From Methylibium sp965279545 (lineage in GTDB: Bacteria; Pseudomonadota; Gammaproteobacteria; Burkholderiales; Burkholderiaceae_C): a stretch of DNA of 64,000 bases. The notes beneath the pieces were generated by a model that saw only the letters and a list, made by a program, of their open reading frames with translations, was not told where the DNA came from and made no database searches. Positions 58,871-64,000 of this stretch are shown piece by piece. The DNA is taken from assembly GCF_965279545.1 (NCBI RefSeq), contig NZ_OZ257250.1:4340001-4404000 (forward strand), in the 5' to 3' direction. A program made the position numbers and the translations under genes. Numbering within the stretch: the stretch's first letter is position 1; every line of letters starts with the position of its first letter.

Positions 58871-60382
58871 ATGAGTAGCCTCTTCTCGCTGCTGGACAAG
58901 TCCGCGTGTCGGTTCGCCGACCGCGGTGCCGTGTTTCGCGGCACCGAGCAGCTGCTGACCTGGAGCGAACTGCGATCGCGCGCGCTGCGGCTCGCTGCGG
59001 GCATCAGCGGGCGCTGCCAGGGCGGTGACCGCATCGCCGTGTTCAGCGAGAACCGGCCGGAGTACGTCGAACTGATGTTCGCCGCCTGGGCCGCGCAAGC
59101 GGCCATCGTGCCGATCAACTACAAGCTGCACGACAAGGAGGCGGCGCAGATCATCGACGACGCCGGCGCCACGCTGGTCTTCGTCTCACCGAAGCTCGCG
59201 GCGGGCCTGCGGCGCAGCTCGTCGCTGCATCGGGACCGCATGGTGGTCATCGGCGAGGCGGCCTACGAGGCCCTGCTCGCGCATGAGCCGCTCGTGCCGC
59301 CCGTCGTCGTTCCGCAGACCCTCGCCTGGTTGTTCTACACGAGCGGCACCACCGGGCGCTCCAAGGGCGCGATGCTGACCCACCGCAATCTGCTGGCGAT
59401 GACGATGGCCCACCTCGCCGATGTCGAGTCGCTCGACGAGGGGTCGAGCCAGATCCACGCGGCACCGATGTCGCACGGCTCCGGCGTCTACGTGCTGCCG
59501 TCCGTCGCGCGCGGCGCCCGGCAGGTGGTGCCCGCATCGGACGGCTTCGATCCGGTGGAGTTTCTCGAGCTCTGCGACCATCACCCCGCGTGCGGTGCCT
59601 TCCTGGCCCCGACGATGGTGCAGCGCCTGCGTCTCGCGGTCCAGCAGGGCGGGCGCGCGCCACCGCGAGGGCTGCGCAGCATCGTCTATGGCGGCGGCCC
59701 GATGTACGTCGAGGAGCTGAGGAAGTCGCTGGCGGTGTTCGGGCCGGTCTTCACGCAGATCTATGGGCAGGGTGAAGCGCCGATGACGATCACCGCCCTG
59801 AACCGGGCCGCCCACGGCACCGACGACGACGCCGTTCTGGGATCGGTCGGCTGGCCTCGCAGCGGTGTCGATGTCCGTGTGGTCGACCCCGACGGCAGCG
59901 TGTTGCCGTCCGGCGCGGTGGGTGAGATCGTCTGCCGCGGCGACATCGTGATGGCCGGCTACTGGCGCAACCCGGCTGCCACGAGCCAGGCCCTGCACGG
60001 CGGATGGCTGCGCACCGGTGACATGGGCTCCTTCGACGAGCACGGCTGCCTGACGCTGCGGGATCGGTCCAAGGACGTCGTCATCAGCGGTGGTAGCAAC
60101 ATCTATCCACGCGAGGTGGAAGAGGTGCTGCTGGCCCACCCCGGCGTGGACAAGACCTGCGTGGTGGGGCGCTCCGATGCGGAGTGGGGCGAGGTGGTGG
60201 TCGCGTTCGTCGTTCGTGCGCCGGGTGCCGAGGTGTCGGCGGCAGCGCTCGACGCGCACTGCCTGGACCACATCGCCCGGTTCAAGCGACCGAAGGAGTA
60301 CCACTTCGTCGACGAACTGCCGACCAGCAGTTACGGCAAGGTGCTCAAGAGTGAACTGCGCCGGCTGCTCGCGAGCGGCTGA
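58871..60382 (+). CDS. Acyl-CoA synthetase (AMP-binding enzyme)
   Basis: A 503-residue ANL-family ligase. The P-loop is YTSGTTGRSKGAMLTHRN (near residue 160). YGQGEAPMTITAL is the A5-type motif, GWLRTGDMGSFDEHGCLTLRDRSKDVVISGGSNIYPREVEEVL holds the adenylate Asp and hinge, and PTSSYGKVLKSELR has the catalytic Lys. It activates a carboxylic acid to its CoA thioester. The next gene is a thiolase, so the substrate probably enters beta-oxidation-like cleavage. Chain type cannot be told. Confidence 0.9.
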   Translation: MSSLFSLLDKSACRFADRGAVFRGTEQLLTWSELRSRALRLAAGISGRCQGGDRIAVFSENRPEYVELMFAAWAAQAAIVPINYKLHDKEAAQIIDDAGATLVFVSPKLAAGLRRSSSLHRDRMVVIGEAAYEALLAHEPLVPPVVVPQTLAWLFYTSGTTGRSKGAMLTHRNLLAMTMAHLADVESLDEGSSQIHAAPMSHGSGVYVLPSVARGARQVVPASDGFDPVEFLELCDHHPACGAFLAPTMVQRLRLAVQQGGRAPPRGLRSIVYGGGPMYVEELRKSLAVFGPVFTQIYGQGEAPMTITALNRAAHGTDDDAVLGSVGWPRSGVDVRVVDPDGSVLPSGAVGEIVCRGDIVMAGYWRNPAATSQALHGGWLRTGDMGSFDEHGCLTLRDRSKDVVISGGSNIYPREVEEVLLAHPGVDKTCVVGRSDAEWGEVVVAFVVRAPGAEVSAAALDAHCLDHIARFKRPKEYHFVDELPTSSYGKVLKSELRRLLASG

Positions 60383-60419
60383 CAGAGAAGAGGAGTGAAT
60401 CGATGCAAGGAGTGATGTC

Positions 60420-61589
60420 GTGAATGTGGCAATCGTCGGATGGGCGCATACGCCGTTCGGAAAGTTCGACAACGAGAGCGTCGAAAGCCTGATCGTCAAG
60501 GCCGCCAACGGCGCGCTCGCGCATGCCGGGGTTTCGGCCGCGGACGTGGACGAGATCGTGCTCGGCCATTTCAACGCCGGCTTCTCGAAGCAGGATTTCA
60601 CCGCGGCGCTGGTGCTGCAGGCCCACGACGCCTTGCGTTTCAAGCCGGCCACCCGGGTCGAGAACGCCTGCGCCACCGGTTCGGCCGCGGTGCAGCAGGG
60701 CGTCAAGGCGATCGAAGCCGGTCGGGCGCGGGTCGTGCTGGTGGTGGGCGTCGAGCAGATGACCACCACCCCGGGGCCGGAGATCGGCAACAACCTGCTG
60801 CGGGCCTCCTACCTGCGCGAGGAAAGCGGCATCCAGGGCGGCTTCGCGGGCCTGTTCGGGCGCATCGCGGGCGCCTACTTCGAGAAATACGGTGATCAGT
60901 CGGATGCCCTGGCCCTGATCGCCGCGAAGAACCACAAGAACGGCGTCGCCAACCCCTATGCGCAGATGCGCAAGGACCTGGGCTTCGAGTTCTGCCGCCA
61001 GGTCAGCGACAAGAACCCGCTGGTCGCGGGTCCGCTCAAGCGCACCGATTGCTCGCCCGTCTCCGACGGCGCCGCTGCGGTGGTGCTGACCGATGCCGAC
61101 ACCGCGGCCACGATGGAGCGTGCGGTGGCTTTTCGCGGCATGGCGCATGTGCAGGACTATCTGCCGATGTCGCGGCGCGACATCCTCCTGTTCGAGGGCT
61201 GCAGCCTGGCCTGGCAAAAGGCGCTGGCGGCGGCCAGACTGCGGCTGGAAGACCTGTCGTTCGTCGAAACCCATGACTGTTTCACGATCGCCGAACTGAT
61301 CGAGTACGAGGCCATGGGGCTGGTGCCGCGCGGCCAGGGAGCGCAGGCGATCCGGGAGGGCTGGACGCTCATCGGCGGCAAGCTGCCGGTCAATCCGTCC
61401 GGCGGCCTGAAGGCGAAGGGACACCCGGTGGGCGCGACCGGCGTGTCGATGCATGCGATGACGGCGATGCAGCTGTGCGGCGAACTGCCGGCGCCGATCA
61501 GCGTCGGCAACGCGACGCTCGGTGGCATCTTCAACATGGGCGGTGCGGCGGTCGCGAACTACGTCAGCATCCTCGAGCGCGTTCGCTAG
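60420..61589 (+). CDS. SCP2-type thiolase family protein
   Basis: A 389-residue thiolase. The acyl-binding Cys84 is in VENACATGSAAVQQG. ETHDCFTIAEL is the HDCF motif of SCP2-type thiolases, replacing the NEAF of classical enzymes, and GGLKAKGHPVGATG holds the active His. The classical C-terminal CxG motif is absent (GIFNMGGAAVANY), as in this subgroup. The start is GTG at 60420 with AAGGAG seven bases before it. It would cleave or form a 3-ketoacyl-CoA. It follows the acyl-CoA synthetase by 37 bases. Confidence 0.9.
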   Translation: MNVAIVGWAHTPFGKFDNESVESLIVKAANGALAHAGVSAADVDEIVLGHFNAGFSKQDFTAALVLQAHDALRFKPATRVENACATGSAAVQQGVKAIEAGRARVVLVVGVEQMTTTPGPEIGNNLLRASYLREESGIQGGFAGLFGRIAGAYFEKYGDQSDALALIAAKNHKNGVANPYAQMRKDLGFEFCRQVSDKNPLVAGPLKRTDCSPVSDGAAAVVLTDADTAATMERAVAFRGMAHVQDYLPMSRRDILLFEGCSLAWQKALAAARLRLEDLSFVETHDCFTIAELIEYEAMGLVPRGQGAQAIREGWTLIGGKLPVNPSGGLKAKGHPVGATGVSMHAMTAMQLCGELPAPISVGNATLGGIFNMGGAAVANYVSILERVR

Positions 61590-61637
61590 AGCGCGCTGCG
61601 GGTCCGGATCGATTCAACGAGGGATTGGAGCGTGTCG

Positions 61638-62846
61638 ATGTGGCCATTCCGGAGTCTGCGCGGGCGTCAGCCAGGTGAGCGATCGGCGCCCGTGACGGTA
61701 GCGGCTGCAGCCCCCGCGGGCGACGACGAGGTCGAGCTGCTGCGTGCCGACCTCGAGAGCCTGCAGACCCGCTTCGACCTGGTTCGCCGGGCCACCGACG
61801 ACGGGCTGTGGGACATGGCGGTCAACCCCGTCGATCCCGCCAGCGAAGCGAACCCGTTCTGGTGGTCCGATCAGCTCCGAAGGCTGCTCGGCTACCGCAG
61901 CGAGGCGGACTTCCCGAACGTGCTCGGCAGCTGGTCCAGGCTGCTGCACCCCGAGGACCGCGAGCGCACCCTGGCGGCGTTCGGTGCGCATCTGAACGAC
62001 CGCCGCGGGCGCACGCCCTACGACGTCGAGTACCGCCTCAAGTGCCGCGACGGCAGCTACCGGTGGTTCCGCGCGCGAGGCGAGACCCTGCGTTCGGCCG
62101 ACGGCTCGCCGCTGAGGGTGGCGGGCGCGCTGACGAGCATCGACGCGCAGCTGGTGCGGGAGCGGGAGCTCGAGAAGTCGCTGGCGCGCTTCGAGCTGTC
62201 GCGGGAGCTGATCAACGACGGGCTGTGGGACCTGGAGATCTTGGCCGGCGACCCGGTGAATCCGCGCAACGCCTTCTGGTGGTCCCGGCAGCTCCGCAGG
62301 CTGCTCGGCTTCGAGACCGAGGCGGAGTTCCCCAACGTGCTCGACAGCTGGGCCTCCCGTCTGCACCCGGACGACAAGCAAGGGGCCCTGGACGCCTTTG
62401 TCGCCCATCTGGTCGACCGCAGCGGCGCGACGCCGTACGACATCGAGTACCGCTTGCGGTGCAAGGACGAGTCCTATCGCTGGTTCAGGGCCCGTGGACA
62501 GACGCGCCGCGCCGCCGACGGCACGCCGCTGCGCGCGGTCGGCTCGCTGTGCGATATCGATTCGGTGCGGCAGGCGAGGGCGTCCGAGGCGCAGCGCGAC
62601 GCCTACCAGCGCCAGCTCGAGGCGAGCCTCAAGGACATCGCCGACATCGTGGAGACCATCCAGGCGATCTCGCGGCAGACCAACCTGATCGCCATGAACG
62701 CCGCCGTCGAAGCGGCACGCGCCGGCACCGCGGGGCGTGGATTCGCCGTGATCGCGAACGAGATTCGCGCCCTGTCGGCGCGGACGACCGCCGCGACCGA
62801 CGACGTGTCGCGGATCAGGAAGCACCTCGTGCACGTGTCGTCATGA
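61638..62846 (+). CDS. PAS-PAS protein with a truncated MCP signalling tip
   Basis: A 402-residue soluble protein (GTG at 61632 is an alternative start). Two PAS_3 domains are close duplicates: each has DGLWD, FWWS.QLRRLLG, FPNVL.SW..RLHP.D and the PYD.EYRL.C.D.SYRWFRARG core. The C-terminus is a short MCP hairpin, ISRQTNLIAMNAAVEAARAGTAGRGFAVIANEIRALSARTTAA, ending about 20 residues later. No membrane segment, HAMP domain or methylation helices of normal length are present. It could be a cytoplasmic signal sensor tied to the surrounding catabolic genes, or a receptor-like regulator. Confidence 0.85.
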   Translation: MWPFRSLRGRQPGERSAPVTVAAAAPAGDDEVELLRADLESLQTRFDLVRRATDDGLWDMAVNPVDPASEANPFWWSDQLRRLLGYRSEADFPNVLGSWSRLLHPEDRERTLAAFGAHLNDRRGRTPYDVEYRLKCRDGSYRWFRARGETLRSADGSPLRVAGALTSIDAQLVRERELEKSLARFELSRELINDGLWDLEILAGDPVNPRNAFWWSRQLRRLLGFETEAEFPNVLDSWASRLHPDDKQGALDAFVAHLVDRSGATPYDIEYRLRCKDESYRWFRARGQTRRAADGTPLRAVGSLCDIDSVRQARASEAQRDAYQRQLEASLKDIADIVETIQAISRQTNLIAMNAAVEAARAGTAGRGFAVIANEIRALSARTTAATDDVSRIRKHLVHVSS

Positions 62847-62925
62847 GTCCGGCCCGTCCTCGGTCGTCCACCACCGTCGCTGTACGGCCGGCCGAGCTAT
62901 TCCGCGACGCAACCCAGGAACCCGA

Positions 62926-63849
62926 GTGAACAAGGTCATCATCACTTGCGCCATCACCGGCTCGATCCACACGCCGTCGATGTCGCCGCACCTGCCGGTG
63001 ACACCCGACGAGATCGCCGAGGCGGCGATCGGCGCCGCCGAAGCGGGCGCCGCCATCGTCCACCTGCATGCGCGCGATCCGCAGGACGGGCGTCCGTCGC
63101 AGGACCCGGTGCTGTTCCGCCAGTTCGTCCCACGCATCAAGGCGCGCTCCGACGTGGTGATCAACATCACGACCGGCGGCGCCCCCACCATGACCGTCGA
63201 GGAGCGGCTGCGGCCCGCGCTGGAGCTTCGCCCCGAGGTCGCTTCGCTCAACATGGGGTCGATGAACTTCGGCCTGTACGAGATGCTCGAGCGCTTCAAG
63301 GACTTCAAGCACGACTGGGAGCGTCCCTACCTGGCGGGCAGCGACGAGCGCATCTTCAGGAACACCTTCAAGGACATCGCCTACATCCTCCAGTCGTGCA
63401 GCGAGCAGCAGACGCGGTTCGAGATCGAGTGCTACGACATCGGCCACCTCTACACGGCGGCACACTTCCTGGACCGTGCGCTGCTGAAGCCCCCGCTGTT
63501 GATCCAGTCGGTGTTCGGCCTGCGAGGCGGCATCGGCGGGCACGTCGAGGACCTCCTGCACATGAGGCGCACCGCCGACCGCCTGTTCGGAGCCGACTAC
63601 GTCTGGTCGGTGCTCGGCGCCGGCCGCCATCAAATGCCGCTGGCCGCGGTCTCGGCCTCCATCGGCGGCAATGTGCGGGTCGGTCTGGAGGACTCGCTGT
63701 GGGGCGGCCCCGGCAAGCTCGCCATCAGCAACGCCGAGCAGGTGCGCCGCGTGCGCAGCATCATCGAAGCCTTGTCACTGGAAGTCGCCACGCCGGAGGA
63801 TGCACGCCGGCTGCTGAAACTGAAGGGACGCGAGAACGTGGCATTTTGA
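62926..63849 (+). CDS. BKACE family (3-keto-5-aminohexanoate cleavage-like) enzyme
   Basis: A 307-residue beta-keto acid cleavage enzyme (formerly DUF849). The opening is KVIITCAITGSIHTPSMSPHLPVTPDEIA. The zinc-binding HLHARDPQDGRPSQD follows, with two His near residues 46 and 48. VINITTGG, ECYDIGHLYTA and SVFGLRGGIGGHVEDLLHM are characteristic. Members condense a beta-keto acid with acetyl-CoA to give a CoA ester and acetoacetate. The start is GTG at 62926. It precedes a probable dehydrogenase gene with no gap, a combination known from carnitine-type catabolism. Confidence 0.9.
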   Translation: MNKVIITCAITGSIHTPSMSPHLPVTPDEIAEAAIGAAEAGAAIVHLHARDPQDGRPSQDPVLFRQFVPRIKARSDVVINITTGGAPTMTVEERLRPALELRPEVASLNMGSMNFGLYEMLERFKDFKHDWERPYLAGSDERIFRNTFKDIAYILQSCSEQQTRFEIECYDIGHLYTAAHFLDRALLKPPLLIQSVFGLRGGIGGHVEDLLHMRRTADRLFGADYVWSVLGAGRHQMPLAAVSASIGGNVRVGLEDSLWGGPGKLAISNAEQVRRVRSIIEALSLEVATPEDARRLLKLKGRENVAF

Positions 63850-64000
63850 ATGCCGGTGACAGTGATCTCCCCCGGCCGCACGGTGCCGGTCAAGGGAGAG
63901 CCGGGTTGCGCCGTCGCGCAGGATCTGGGCTTGCCGTCCGATTTCCGTACGCACCTTGCTGGGGTCCGGAATCAGGTCGCCATCGTGGGCGCCGGCCGGG
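63850..64000 (+). CDS. Probable NAD-binding dehydrogenase, 5' part only
   Basis: An open frame beginning ATG at 63850, directly after the BKACE stop codon, and continuing beyond the window (50 codons visible). After a variable leader it reads VRNQVAIVGAGR, the beginning of a Rossmann GxGxxG motif. With a BKACE gene upstream, a 3-hydroxyacyl-CoA or carnitine-type dehydrogenase is plausible, but the diagnostic part lies outside. Confidence 0.5.
   Translation, partial: MPVTVISPGRTVPVKGEPGCAVAQDLGLPSDFRTHLAGVRNQVAIVGAGR

Noticed and set aside
60403..60423. Six-codon upstream open frame overlapping the thiolase GTG start
   Set aside because: The AAGGAG within it is best explained as the ribosome site of the GTG start; a coding leader is unnecessary.

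Overview
The window is high-GC DNA from a betaproteobacterium. The most likely source is a motile Burkholderiales member of the Comamonadaceae / Rubrivivax-Leptothrix type. Evidence: the folB-ttcA neighbourhood, a Burkholderiales-type trimeric porin, the flagellar order fliE | fliFGHIJK | fliLMNOPQR, a cheY-cheA-mcp-cheW operon, and a phaZ-like esterase next to a CopG-type regulator. I see no rRNA, tRNA, CRISPR array or intact insertion sequence.

1-8.6 kb, housekeeping: the 5' end of a MidA-type methyltransferase gene (minus strand) diverges from a pteridine reductase-like SDR, folB and ttcA. Then come two lipoprotein genes, glmU, a J-domain protein, an Lrp/AsnC regulator and the divergent glmS. 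8.6-12.0 kb, accessory insert: one large gene of visibly lower GC encodes an HD-phosphohydrolase-like domain fused to an Hsp90-like ATPase, with about 400 gene-free bases on each side. It is the best candidate here for a poorly described, possibly defence-related protein. 12.0-18.3 kb: phaZ-like esterase and its RHH regulator (with a perfect 18-bp operator-like palindrome), an SNF2 helicase, a class V aminotransferase and a SUI1/YciH factor.

18.3-31.4 kb, flagellum: fliE diverges from fliFGHIJK, followed by fliLMNOPQR (basal body, C-ring, export apparatus). A small M48 protease follows, behind a sigma-54-like promoter. 31.4-39.7 kb, signalling and chemotaxis: a GFA enzyme, an internally deleted DUF1272 gene, a NarL-type regulator with its sensor kinase, then a short CheZ-like protein, cheY (sigma-28-like promoter), cheA, an MCP ending in a CheR/CheB-docking pentapeptide, and cheW.

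39.8-51.7 kb: pirin; an Mla/MCE-type lipid transporter operon (STAS-permease, ATPase, MlaD-like, auxiliary lipoprotein); an HxlR-controlled redox cluster (hydrolase, haem-binding protein, azoreductase, cupin, with a divergent quinone oxidoreductase); a putative zinc peptidase; and a porin. The peptidase-porin gap holds hairpins and a decayed phaZ-like fragment.

51.7-64 kb: a sigma-54-like promoter with upstream repeats precedes a long plus-strand run: Ycf48-like propeller, RND/MMPL transporter, DUF1302, DUF1329, acyl-CoA ligase, SCP2-type thiolase, a PAS-PAS-truncated MCP protein, a BKACE enzyme, and the start of a probable NAD-dependent dehydrogenase cut off by the window end. This looks like an envelope export or uptake system joined to a CoA-dependent catabolic route for an unknown hydrophobic or organic-acid substrate.
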